A DNA stretch of 64,000 bases from the NCBI RefSeq assembly GCF_001683795.1, contig NZ_LIGX01000019.1:62001-126000 (forward strand). The letters are read 5' to 3'. The position numbers were made by a program, and so were the translations under genes. The notes under the pieces were generated by a model, which did no database searches, was not told the DNA's origin, and worked only from the letters and a program-made list of their open reading frames with translations. Of this stretch, positions 19,071 through 27,320 are shown piece by piece; the stretch's first letter is position 1, and every line of letters begins with the position of its first letter. This DNA comes from Neoakkermansia glycaniphila. Lineage in GTDB: Bacteria; Verrucomicrobiota; Verrucomicrobiia; Verrucomicrobiales; Akkermansiaceae.

Positions 19071-20330
19071 ATGTCCCTTCATGTTGCTATTTTACCGGAA
19101 GCCGAGGCCGAGTTGAAGAAGTCGGCCTGCCGCGACAAGGTGTCCGCCTTGTGTGTGTCCTGCCTTTGCTGTGCGCTGGGCGGAGTGACTTTGTATCTGA
19201 CAGTGCGGCTGTTTGCCGATGCTCCGGAGATGATGTTTCAGTCCGATTATTGGGAGACCGATGAGGTCGCCGCTCCGTTGAAGCGTCCCGAGATGCTTCG
19301 GCCCCGACCGACTGTGGACGATTCTTCTCCGGATTCTGCGTTGAATCTTGTTTTGCCGGATGCTTTGTCGCCCGTTGTGCTTCCGTCTGTGGACGAGCCG
19401 ACGGAGGATGCTCGACTGGGACTGTCCGTGAATGTAGGTACGGGGCCGGGGCTGGAAGGTATCGGTTTTCATCCGGTGCGTTCGACGGTGATCGGCGATG
19501 TGTTTTCGACTACGGAAGAGATTGAGACAGCCTCGGCTTTGGAGGGAACGTTTTACGATTTGAAGCAGACGGTTTCCGGTGCGGAGACGGGGATGTCTCC
19601 CGCGCTGTGCAAGAAGACGCTGGGCGAGTTCGTGAATAAGGGGTGGAATGCCGGGGTGCTGGCGAGGTTTTACAAGGCTCCGACGAAGTTGTATGCTTCG
19701 TGTTTCTACCTGCCGATTTGCAAGGCGGAGGAGGCTCCGTTTGCCTACGGGGTGCAGGATCGTGTGAAGGCCAGTCAGTGGGTGGCGGTGTACCGCGGGA
19801 AGGTGGTTGCTCCGAAGAGCGGGAGGTTCCGTTTTGTCGGGCTGGGAGACGATGCCCTTGCGGTGCGGTTCAACGGGAGGACGGTGTTCGATTACGGCTG
19901 GGAGAATTTGTCTTCCGGTCAGATGACGGGCGGAGCGGATAAGCACGCTGTTCGTGCTGCGCTGCGGGATGATCGGGGGAAGCCACGCGAGTTTTTCCGT
20001 TATGCGGGCGCCGGGCCGGATTGGAACGGGAATTTGGATGGTTTGTGTTCGGGAGATGTGTTTGCGGTGGAGGCCGGGAAGACGTATCCGGTGGAGGTGT
20101 TGGTGTCGGAGATTCCGGGCGGGTATTTCGGGTTCGTGTTGCTGATCGAGGATTTGGACGATGCTCCGAAGGGGCGTGATGCGACGGGTTCCCCGATTTT
20201 CCAGTTGTTCCGTACGAATTTTGCTCTTCCTTCGACGGAGGAGTTGTACGAACGAATGAATGTGCCCGGTGACAGGAGGTCGCATGTGCCCTATGATGCC
20301 GATAGCTTGATCTGGAGAGCTGTTCCCTGA
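19071..20330 (+). CDS. Membrane-anchored PA14-like protein, paralog 1
   Basis: 419 residues. Short cytosolic N-terminus (MSLHVAILPEAEAELKKSAC), one membrane helix at about residues 28-50 containing a Cys-Cys pair, then a Pro/Asp-rich linker to about residue 150. The remaining periplasmic domain (GTFYDLKQT...) includes CFYLPICKAEEAPF, VAVYRGKVVAPKSGRFRFVG and LGDDALAVRFNGRTVFDYGW. That pattern is typical of PA14-type carbohydrate-binding beta-sandwiches. The C-terminal part is GGYFGFVLLIEDLDDAPKG. About 60% identical by eye to the next gene over the C-terminal domain. Function unknown. Confidence 0.85.
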   Translation: MSLHVAILPEAEAELKKSACRDKVSALCVSCLCCALGGVTLYLTVRLFADAPEMMFQSDYWETDEVAAPLKRPEMLRPRPTVDDSSPDSALNLVLPDALSPVVLPSVDEPTEDARLGLSVNVGTGPGLEGIGFHPVRSTVIGDVFSTTEEIETASALEGTFYDLKQTVSGAETGMSPALCKKTLGEFVNKGWNAGVLARFYKAPTKLYASCFYLPICKAEEAPFAYGVQDRVKASQWVAVYRGKVVAPKSGRFRFVGLGDDALAVRFNGRTVFDYGWENLSSGQMTGGADKHAVRAALRDDRGKPREFFRYAGAGPDWNGNLDGLCSGDVFAVEAGKTYPVEVLVSEIPGGYFGFVLLIEDLDDAPKGRDATGSPIFQLFRTNFALPSTEELYERMNVPGDRRSHVPYDADSLIWRAVP

Positions 20331-20351
20331 GTGGTTTGTTGGATGGATCGG

Positions 20352-20383
20352 CCGCCCCGGGCATGTTGCCCGGGGCGGTTTTT
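20352..20383 (+). terminator. Rho-independent terminator between the PA14-like paralogs
   Basis: CCGCCCCGGGC (20352-20362) pairs perfectly with GCCCGGGGCGG (20368-20378), followed by TTTTT. The two paralogs are therefore separate transcription units. Confidence 0.9.
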
Positions 20384-20434
20384 GGTTTGTGCCCAGCCAA
20401 GGTGCGGCGGGCGATGAGACGCTGCTGTGATTGT

Positions 20435-20472
20435 TGTTACAGTTCTGTTACACCTCTTTGTCTCGCTTATTC
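20435..20472 (+). promoter_or_regulatory. Upstream element shared by the PA14-like paralogs, copy 2
   Basis: Contains the direct repeat TGTTACA-GTTC-TGTTACA (11-bp period, one helical turn), followed by CTTTGTCTCGCTTATT. Possible activator or repressor site common to both paralogs. Confidence 0.5.
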
Positions 20473-20538
20473 GGGTTTAGGGATGCATGATTTATCTGTC
20501 AACAATATTTGTTATCAACTCCAACACGAATTAATCAT

Positions 20539-21783
20539 ATGGCTATTCATATTTCCATTACTCCCGAAGCCGAGGTCGAACTGAAGAGGACAGCGCGCCG
20601 CAACAGGATGTCGGCTGTGGCGGTGTCGCTGCTGTGCTGTTTTCTTGGCGGTGTGACGTTGTTTCTGATGGTCAGGCTGTTTGTCGAAAGCGAAGGGCCC
20701 GCCAAACGAGATGGTTTCTTCCATACGGAGGATGCGAGGCCCGCCGAGACACCCAAGATGGTCCGGAAGACGGTGTCGCGCGCCAGTATGGCCTCACAGG
20801 TGGCTCCTCCGGTGGTGGTTGCCGTGACGGCGGGTTCCGTTCAGATTAATCCCGTGGATATCGTGACGGATCAGATGGATTTCGGGATGTCTCCAGTGTT
20901 CGGGACCGGTATTGGGCCGGGGCTGACGCAGTTCGGCGATTCCGGCCCCGGGGATCATCCGCTCGGTACAGAGGATCCAGACGGCGGCGGTTCGGCACTG
21001 GAAGGTACGTTTTACGATTTGAAGCAGACGCCTTCCGGTGCGCCGACGGGGATGAGTCCCGGGCTGTGCAAGCAGGTTCTGAGCGAGTTCAATTCGAGCG
21101 GCTGGAATAAGAGTATGCTGGCGAAGTACTATCAGGCGCCGACAAAGCTGTATGCTCCCTGTTTTTATATGCCGATTTGCAAGGCGGAGGAGGCCCCCTA
21201 TGCCTATAAGGTGCAGGATAAGGTGAAGGCGAGTATGTGGGTGGCGATTTACCGCGGGAAGGTGAAGGCTCCCAAGTCCGGCAGGTTCCGTTTTGTGGGG
21301 CTGGGGGACGATTCTCTGGCGGTGCGGTTCAATGGGAAGACGGTGTTCGATTACGGCTGGTCGAGCGTAGCGACCGGGAAGATGCTGGGCGGCAATGCGG
21401 CGAATCGTGCGGAGTTGAAGGATTCCAAGGGGCAGCCGCGCCAGTTTTTCAGGTATAATGGGGCGGGGAGCGATTGGAATAATAATCTGGATGGTCTCAG
21501 TACGGGCGATGTGTTCGAGGTGAAGGAGGGGCAGTCGTATCCGATTGAGATTTTGATTTCGGAGGTGCCGGGCGGTTATTTCGGGTTCGTGCTGCTGATT
21601 GAGGATTTGGACGATGCTCCGAAGAAGCGGGATGCAGGCGGTTCACCGATTTTTCAGCTGTTCCGCATGAATTTTGCAGAGCCGAATACGCAGGAGATTT
21701 ACAAGAATATGCAGGTTCCCGGCGATCGCCGTTCGGATGTGCCGTACGATAAGGATAGTATGATCTGGGAAGCGACGGTGTGA
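20539..21783 (+). CDS. Membrane-anchored PA14-like protein, paralog 2
   Basis: 414 residues from ATG 20539 (MAIHISITPEAEVELKRTAR), chosen because it aligns with the start of paralog 1. Same architecture: a membrane helix with SLLCCFLGGVTLFL, a Pro/Gly-rich linker, then the PA14-like domain (GTFYDLKQTPSGAPTGMSPG, CFYMPICKAEEAPYAY, GRFRFVGLGDDSLAVRFNG) and GGYFGFVLLIEDLDDAPKK. The two Cys of the CFY.PIC motif are kept in both copies and may form a disulfide. The linker has diverged far more than the domain. Function unknown. Confidence 0.85.
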   Translation: MAIHISITPEAEVELKRTARRNRMSAVAVSLLCCFLGGVTLFLMVRLFVESEGPAKRDGFFHTEDARPAETPKMVRKTVSRASMASQVAPPVVVAVTAGSVQINPVDIVTDQMDFGMSPVFGTGIGPGLTQFGDSGPGDHPLGTEDPDGGGSALEGTFYDLKQTPSGAPTGMSPGLCKQVLSEFNSSGWNKSMLAKYYQAPTKLYAPCFYMPICKAEEAPYAYKVQDKVKASMWVAIYRGKVKAPKSGRFRFVGLGDDSLAVRFNGKTVFDYGWSSVATGKMLGGNAANRAELKDSKGQPRQFFRYNGAGSDWNNNLDGLSTGDVFEVKEGQSYPIEILISEVPGGYFGFVLLIEDLDDAPKKRDAGGSPIFQLFRMNFAEPNTQEIYKNMQVPGDRRSDVPYDKDSMIWEATV

Positions 21784-21840
21784 TGCGGATCTTTCATGCA
21801 ATGTTTGGAGATGTGTATGCGTTTGAAGATGAATGCAGGA

Positions 21841-21873
21841 GGTGGAGAAGCGCGAATCGGTTGCTTCTCCACC
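21841..21873 (+). other. Stem-loop between paralog 2 and a small ORF
   Basis: GGTGGAGAAGC (21841-21851) pairs perfectly with GCTTCTCCACC (21863-21873) over an 11-nt loop. No T-run follows, so it may be an intercistronic RNA structure rather than a terminator. Confidence 0.6.
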
Positions 21874-21889
21874 CGTTGCAGGATGGATC

Positions 21890-22078
21890 ATGGCTCTGTT
21901 TCGTTTGGGATTGACAGTCGCCTGTTTGGCTGCTGTGGGCGGTTTACTCTCGCTGGTCATGAAGGATCCTGCTAAGAAAGAGGAAGCGTCGTTTATTTGG
22001 TCGCCATGTCCGAAGGTGGAAAAGCCTGTTCTCCTCAGACGATCAGTCGACAGGCGAGATGAGGAGATGAGGAGATGA
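21890..22078 (+). CDS. Small single-pass membrane protein (tentative)
   Basis: 62 residues from ATG 21890: a hydrophobic stretch (FRLGLTVACLAAVGGLLSLV) and a basic C-terminus with RRSVDRRDEEMRR. An in-frame start at 21833 would place the stem-loop inside the coding region. The tail is encoded by a short GATGAGGA repeat. It is convergent with the next gene, one base apart. Could be spurious. Confidence 0.4.
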   Translation: MALFRLGLTVACLAAVGGLLSLVMKDPAKKEEASFIWSPCPKVEKPVLLRRSVDRRDEEMRR

Positions 22079-22079
22079 G

Positions 22080-24083
22080 CTATCCGGTGAGGCGGGAGTA
22101 GCGGCGATGGGAGTTGGGGAAGTCCATGCTCATGGCGAAGGCGTAGAGGAGGCCGACGGGGAGGGCGAGCCAGTATGTGGCGTTCAGCCAGTCGGGGGCC
22201 GGGGCGGGCGTGGTTCCTCCGGGAAGGCTCCAGATGACGAAGGCGGTCAGGATGAAGGCGACGGCGAGCCACTGGTATTCGGTGAGTCCCCATGCGCGGC
22301 GCGTTTGGGGTTCTCCCCGGTAGGCTTCTTCGACGAAGCGGGAGAGTCCGGCAAGGGCGAAGTAGAGTCCGGCGATGAGTGCTACGGAGGCGGAGGCTGT
22401 CCAGAGCCGGAGGAGGATGGTTCCGATGAGGAGGTTGAAGGCGATGGAGTAGAGTGGCGTAGCGTGGAGGGGGATGCCGGTGTAGGGGCTGAGGGCACAG
22501 ACGCGTGAGGAGGGGTTGGTGTGGCGGAGTCCGAGGTGGGTATGGCAGGTGTGGACGGGGCGGCCGTGGCAGCAGCCCTGTACGATGCAGCGGATGCGTC
22601 CGATGGCCTGTATCCAGGGTGCGGCGGCAGCCATGGCTCCGAAGATGATCCATGGGTCGTTGCCGTTTTCGGGAAGAAGGTGGGAGGTCGTGGCGATGAG
22701 GAGGATGCCCGCAATGCCGCCGAGGATGGCGCCATAGTAGCCGAAGGGGCGGAGGAGTTGGGAGGAGCCTTCGATGAGCTGGGCCCAGATGCCTGCTCCG
22801 GCGAGTGAGCAGATGGTGACGATGCCGGATGCGAGGAGGTAGGATGGCCCGGCCAGTGCGAGGACGAGGTAGTAGCCTCCGGCGGCGGCGAGGAAGGTGT
22901 AGATGGCGTGGTTGATGATGCGGAGGGGGCCGATGCGCCATGCGTGCCACGAGTTGGCGAGGCATTCGGAGAGGCGGATGATGCTGCGAAGGATGGGTGC
23001 GCGAAGGAGGACGCCTGCGGTGAGGAGAGCGGCGGCGATGATGTCGATCCATCCGTGCATGCCTGTGGCGACGCAGCTCCAGCAGAGTGCGAGTGTCCAC
23101 AGGAGCATGAGTAGGCGCGGGAGGTTGCCGGGTGCGGCCCGCCAGAGCGCAGCGAGCATGAGGAAGGCCCAGAGGGCATGGTAGGAGGGGAAGGCGATGC
23201 CGCCGTTGAGGTCGACGGAGCGTTCCCATTCGAGTAGTCGGCCACCGGCGGTGGTCGGTTCGAAGGGGAGGAATGGGCAGGAGAGGGGGAAGAGGATGTA
23301 GAGGAGGAATGCCAGAGCGCAGGCAAGGATGCCGGAGATGGCGAAGCTTCTCATGAGGGCGTCGGTGTGCTGGAGGAGGATGACGAGGAGGAGGACAGGG
23401 TAGATGCTGACGTAGATCCAGCCCGCCTGCTGGATGACGGGGGTTGCCTGTTCTCCGAGGATGCGGCATGAGGGGGCGCCTTCGGTGAGCATCATGTGAC
23501 CGCCGAGGAAGTAGAGGGCTGTCCAGACGATGGCGGGGAGGAGGAAGGCGCGGAGTCGTTCAAAGGGGGTGTTGTGCCGATGGCCGGGAGGCGGCAGGGA
23601 TAGCCATGTGGGTGGAGAGCTGGTGCCGAAGCGGCGGATGAGGTCCTGCCGTTCGTATCCCCAGACGATGGCGGCACAGCCGAGGGCGATGAGGGGTGTG
23701 AAGATGTAGAGTCCTGCCGCCGAACCGGTGGCAACGGAGGCTCCGGCGGCGAGGATGACGCTGCATGTGTAGATGGGATGCGGTACGAGGCGGTAGATGC
23801 CGGTGGCGACGAAGCGGGGCGGCGGGAAGCCGTTCATGGGGAGGCCGCCTCCCCGTATTTTAAGGTTTAGCATGGCGGCGGCCATGCCAGAGAGGGCGAG
23901 GGTGGCCATGGCTGTGCCGATGATCGGGTGATGCAGAGGGGGGAGGGTGACGGAGGGTTCGAGGCGGATGCATCCCCAGACGATGAGGAGGGGCAGGAGG
24001 ATGCAGAAGCAAGCGGCGTAGAATGTTCTGCTGGCGATGAGCCGGTGCAGGAGGGTGCGCTGGGGGCGGGGAGTGTCGGTCAT
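22080..24083 (-). CDS. Polytopic fusion: isoprenylcysteine-methyltransferase-like + PAP2 phosphatase + Lgt-like
   Basis: 667 residues from ATG 24081-24083. Three membrane modules can be read in order. Residues ~1-150 have TGIYRLVPHPIYTCSVIL, the pattern of ICMT/PEMT-type methyltransferases. A middle part has GGIAFPSYHALWAF and CVATGMHGWIDIIAA, resembling the two His motifs of PAP2/inositol-phosphate-lipid enzymes. The last ~200 residues have GRIRCIVQGCCHGRPVHTC, LHATPLYSIAFNLL and LYFALAGLSRFVEEAYRGEP, matching the prolipoprotein diacylglyceryl transferase core. Its start overlaps the upstream gene by 4 nt (ATGA). It probably modifies lipids or lipid-linked substrates; the precise reaction is unknown. 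Confidence 0.8.
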   Translation of the reverse strand: MTDTPRPQRTLLHRLIASRTFYAACFCILLPLLIVWGCIRLEPSVTLPPLHHPIIGTAMATLALSGMAAAMLNLKIRGGGLPMNGFPPPRFVATGIYRLVPHPIYTCSVILAAGASVATGSAAGLYIFTPLIALGCAAIVWGYERQDLIRRFGTSSPPTWLSLPPPGHRHNTPFERLRAFLLPAIVWTALYFLGGHMMLTEGAPSCRILGEQATPVIQQAGWIYVSIYPVLLLVILLQHTDALMRSFAISGILACALAFLLYILFPLSCPFLPFEPTTAGGRLLEWERSVDLNGGIAFPSYHALWAFLMLAALWRAAPGNLPRLLMLLWTLALCWSCVATGMHGWIDIIAAALLTAGVLLRAPILRSIIRLSECLANSWHAWRIGPLRIINHAIYTFLAAAGGYYLVLALAGPSYLLASGIVTICSLAGAGIWAQLIEGSSQLLRPFGYYGAILGGIAGILLIATTSHLLPENGNDPWIIFGAMAAAAPWIQAIGRIRCIVQGCCHGRPVHTCHTHLGLRHTNPSSRVCALSPYTGIPLHATPLYSIAFNLLIGTILLRLWTASASVALIAGLYFALAGLSRFVEEAYRGEPQTRRAWGLTEYQWLAVAFILTAFVIWSLPGGTTPAPAPDWLNATYWLALPVGLLYAFAMSMDFPNSHRRYSRLTG

Positions 24084-24895
24084 GATGCGGAGGGAGGGGA
24101 GAAGCGGACGATTTCGTGGATGCTCAGGCCGGGTTCGGTGCCGGAGGATGTGGTGAGCGTGGCCCGTCCGGCCCATTTGCATTCGTGCAGGTGAAGGATG
24201 GAGGGGGGAAGCAGTTTTTTCGCCAGTGCCGGGAAGGTGCGGAGGACGGTGGAGCCGATGGCGCCTTCACGCAGGATGTGGCGGCGGTCGAAGTCAAGCC
24301 TGAGGGTGTCTGTGCGGAGGGAGGAGCCGTCGGCTGAGGCATGGAGTCCGGCAGGATGGTGCCGCCATTGCGTGTCCCACAGCAGGGTGACGGGGCTGGG
24401 TCCTTCCCAGACGATCCAGATGATGGTGCTGCCTTTGTCTCCGAGGAAGCGGCCCCAGTGGAGGGTGTCGATGGGGAGTTTCCATGGAGGGAGTGTCATG
24501 TGGAGGCGTTCGGCATATCCGATGCCTTCGTAGTGGCGGTTTTCGAGGCGGAGGGAGACGCGGCTGCGCGGCTGGAGGCAATGCCAGTCGGTGGTGAGCC
24601 CGCGTTCGGTGTGGAGGTGCTGGAGCGGCAGGGAGGGGTGTTCGGGGCGCCAGGTTCCAGCAGCATGCAGGCTGCGGCATTGCCAGAGGATGTTTCCCTG
24701 TTCCGTGTTTTCGGGCATGGCGCCGCGGATGAAGGTTTGCCGACGTTTGGATGTGCCGTCAGGCAGGAGTTCCAGCCATGAGGCATGCCGGAATTTGAGG
24801 TGTCCGAGGCTCAGCACCGAGGCGTAGCAGACGATAGTCGTTCCGTTGTCGGTTTGGCAATCGAGGTAGGTTTTGGTCAGGGAGAAGGAGGGCAT
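24080..24895 (-). CDS. Unknown beta-rich protein coupled to the lipid-enzyme fusion
   Basis: 271 residues with no signal peptide. Rich in beta-strand-like segments with many Trp/His (LHWGRFLGDKGSTIIWIVWE, ERLHMTLPPWKLPID, ECKWAGRATL, GLSIHEIVRF). The layout weakly recalls the carotenoid 1,2-hydratase/AttH-type double beta-barrel, but this is only an impression. It overlaps the fusion gene by 4 nt, so the two products are probably made in step and act on the same substrate. It follows the secreted paralog genes by 22 nt. Confidence 0.75.
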   Translation of the reverse strand: MPSFSLTKTYLDCQTDNGTTIVCYASVLSLGHLKFRHASWLELLPDGTSKRRQTFIRGAMPENTEQGNILWQCRSLHAAGTWRPEHPSLPLQHLHTERGLTTDWHCLQPRSRVSLRLENRHYEGIGYAERLHMTLPPWKLPIDTLHWGRFLGDKGSTIIWIVWEGPSPVTLLWDTQWRHHPAGLHASADGSSLRTDTLRLDFDRRHILREGAIGSTVLRTFPALAKKLLPPSILHLHECKWAGRATLTTSSGTEPGLSIHEIVRFSPPSAS

Positions 24896-24917
24896 GGGAG
24901 GTGGGCTGGATGTTGCG

Positions 24918-26027
24918 CTACCGGTGGGAGGGGATGCCGTTTTGCCGCCAATCCTGCAGGAGGAGTCTGGAAGTTTCGTTTCTGAGTTTTTTTCTCTGTT
25001 CTTCCGACAGGGAGAGACGGTAGATGATTGCGTCTGGATCGCCGTCCGGGAGGTTCAGGAGGCGGCGTGCTTCCGCCTCTCTTGTTGGCTGGAGGTCGAA
25101 TAGTTGGGTTTTGAGCAGCGCCATGTGTTCTTCCATGCACATGCCTGTTTTTTCCAGAATGAGGCGGGATGTTTTCGATGAGTAGCCTTGTTGTTCCGTC
25201 TGGTCGTTCTCCAATTGGTTGCGGAGGTCCTGCGGAAGGCCGCTTGTGTCGATGTCCGGTTGTTCTTCCGGTTTTCCGGGAGCTTCCAGCCGGGCGAGTT
25301 CTTTCGCGATGTATGCCTGCCCGATGTAGCGGATGATGGCTGCCTGTTCTTCCGGGGTGGATTGTGCCGGTGTGTCGTGTTCGTTGCGGAGCCGGAATCG
25401 GGCGTCGCGCAAGGCCCGGTTGAGGAGTTTTTTTTGTTTTTCTTTCGTTCTGTATGCCTTGGATGCGAGGAGTCGACGGATTTCCGGCCGGCTGAGATAT
25501 TCAACGTAGTAGAATCTGAAGAGTGAGGTGTTTCTGGTGTTTTCCCTGTTCCAGTCGATTGAGGCGGCTGTTTGGCAATATTGTTGCTGAAAGTCCTTTT
25601 CCTGCATGAGAGCATGGTACAGCTCGGCGTATTGTTTGGGATGTTGTTCACGCGTCGGCGCGATGTCGCGCAGGCGAGCGGCGTGGGCGGTCATCCGCTC
25701 GATGGATGTGCGCAATGGCGCAGGCAGCTGAGAGAATGCAGGCGAGTTGAGATAACCCTGGCAGTAGATGTTCAGAAAACGGAGCAGGGCTGGGATTTGT
25801 TCTGCAAGGATGTCGTTGCAGAGTTCCGTATCGAGAAAGGCAGCTTGTTGGGACGCGGCTGCCGCATCCTGCATGACGGTTTTGATCGCCTGTTTCTGCG
25901 ATTCCGTCATGGGTTCGATGGCTGCAGTCCCGACGATTGTGGGGAGAGCGGCGGGCTGGGGCTGGCCGGTCGTGATGGCCGGGATGGGCCATGCGAGTGC
26001 ATACAGTGCGGCAAGGGTCGTAAGCAT
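24918..26027 (-). CDS. Secreted helical protein, paralog C of a three-gene family
   Basis: 369 residues with a signal peptide (MLTTLAALYALAWPIPAITT). The mature part is almost all charged helices. It ends with LSLSEEQRKKLRNETSRLLL followed by QDWRQNGIP, the C-terminal signature also found at the end of the two upstream genes. The internal GDPDAIIYRLSLSEEQ is equivalent to GDADPYRYLLSLPPKQ in paralog B. Third gene of the operon. No catalytic motif is visible; function unknown. Confidence 0.78.
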   Translation of the reverse strand: MLTTLAALYALAWPIPAITTGQPQPAALPTIVGTAAIEPMTESQKQAIKTVMQDAAAASQQAAFLDTELCNDILAEQIPALLRFLNIYCQGYLNSPAFSQLPAPLRTSIERMTAHAARLRDIAPTREQHPKQYAELYHALMQEKDFQQQYCQTAASIDWNRENTRNTSLFRFYYVEYLSRPEIRRLLASKAYRTKEKQKKLLNRALRDARFRLRNEHDTPAQSTPEEQAAIIRYIGQAYIAKELARLEAPGKPEEQPDIDTSGLPQDLRNQLENDQTEQQGYSSKTSRLILEKTGMCMEEHMALLKTQLFDLQPTREAEARRLLNLPDGDPDAIIYRLSLSEEQRKKLRNETSRLLLQDWRQNGIPSHR

Positions 26028-26039
26028 GAAGAAGTGGGT

Positions 26040-27299
26040 TTATTGGGGGATGCCGTTTTTCTGCCATTCTTCGCATAGCATGAGGCAGGCGCGTTCGCTG
26101 AGCTGTTCCTGCTGTTTCGGCGGCAGGGAGAGAAGGTACCGATACGGGTCGGCGTCGCCGGGAGGCAGGTCCAACGCTTTCCGGGCAGAGTCGATGTAAC
26201 GGAACGGGAGTGCGGCGGAGATGTACACGGTGTACTGATAGTAGGCACCTGCTTCACCTTTTGTTTTTTGTTCGATCATTCGATGATACTCTTCGCGGCG
26301 AGTGAGTAGCCGTTTTTTGTTGCGATCCCATTCGGCCATGCGTTCTTCCGCCCATCGTTTGTTGCCGAATGTTCCGACGATTTGTTGCATGAGGTATGGA
26401 GTTCTGCGCGGTTTGCTCAGAGCTTGCAGGAGCGTGCGTTGTTCGGCGATGATGGTTTGAAGATCTTCCGGCAGTCGGCTGCTGTCCGGCATGGTTTCCA
26501 ATTCCATGCGATATTGTGCGTGCTGTTGCCAACGTGTATGCATGTTTTTCAGGAAGTAGATGTCCCTGTTCAGCTGCTTGACCTCTTCGTATTCAATGAT
26601 GTGGCGGCTCCGTTCGCTGTGCAGAGGGATGTCGAGGGGCAGTTCGTCGCGAAGCGCATCATAGGCCATTTGAAGGGCTGTTGCGCTATCCGGGTTTTCA
26701 TCTTCCAGATCACGGCTTGATGTGGCGAATCCTTTCGGCCAGGCGATGCTGTTGTGGAGCAGGTTCAGCCGATGATAGGTGCAGGCACGCAGCCATTCGG
26801 CATTGATGCCGTACCGGTGCAGGAGGTGTTCGTTGATCCGGCTGCGCGTTTGTTCCAAGGCCTGGACGGCCGTGACGAGGCGGGGTTTTTCGACAGGTTG
26901 CCGTTCCAGAAGTTCGATGACCTCGCGGGCCTGTTTTCCGGCTTCCTGTATGAGAGAGCTCAGTTCGGGCGGAAGTTTGGCCAATTCCGGGGAATCTGCG
27001 ATGGCTTGGAATGGCGATGCCAGCAAGCGGAAGTAGTTACGCGGGTAGTAGGAGATCGAGGGATCCTCGGTGGATGCTTCCTCCGGATTGCGATTGTACA
27101 GAGTGTCTAAGTAGGTGAGTTCGGACAATGCGGCAGCCGCATAGAGGTGGTGCAGGGCTTTTTTCTGTTCCGCCGTGAGGCCTGTATCAAGAGGTGCGGT
27201 GAGTTCTGCCGCGGGGCGGTTGTCTGAAGGCTCGGTTTCGGCGTAGGATTGCGGGAATGCAAGGAGTGCGGCGGCGAGGATGGGGTGTATGCAGTTCAT
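26040..27299 (-). CDS. Secreted helical protein, paralog B
   Basis: 419 residues. Signal peptide MNCIHPILAAALLAFPQSYA, then a low-complexity stretch and GLTAEQKKALHHLYAAAALS, matching the start of the mature part in the other two copies. The C-terminus LSERACLMLCEEWQKNGIP is the family signature. It is 12 nt upstream of paralog C and 21 nt downstream of paralog A. Overall identity between copies is low; the shared layout (signal peptide, 'LT..Q..A' opening, helical body, 'WQKNGIP' end) makes common ancestry likely. Confidence 0.78.
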   Translation of the reverse strand: MNCIHPILAAALLAFPQSYAETEPSDNRPAAELTAPLDTGLTAEQKKALHHLYAAAALSELTYLDTLYNRNPEEASTEDPSISYYPRNYFRLLASPFQAIADSPELAKLPPELSSLIQEAGKQAREVIELLERQPVEKPRLVTAVQALEQTRSRINEHLLHRYGINAEWLRACTYHRLNLLHNSIAWPKGFATSSRDLEDENPDSATALQMAYDALRDELPLDIPLHSERSRHIIEYEEVKQLNRDIYFLKNMHTRWQQHAQYRMELETMPDSSRLPEDLQTIIAEQRTLLQALSKPRRTPYLMQQIVGTFGNKRWAEERMAEWDRNKKRLLTRREEYHRMIEQKTKGEAGAYYQYTVYISAALPFRYIDSARKALDLPPGDADPYRYLLSLPPKQQEQLSERACLMLCEEWQKNGIPQ

Positions 27300-27320
27300 G
27301 GCAGTGGATGGGATGGAAGG

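Noticed and set aside
22041..22078. GATGAGGA short tandem repeat as a phase-variation tract
   Set aside because: Only about three imperfect units at the end of a doubtful small ORF; too short to support slippage control.
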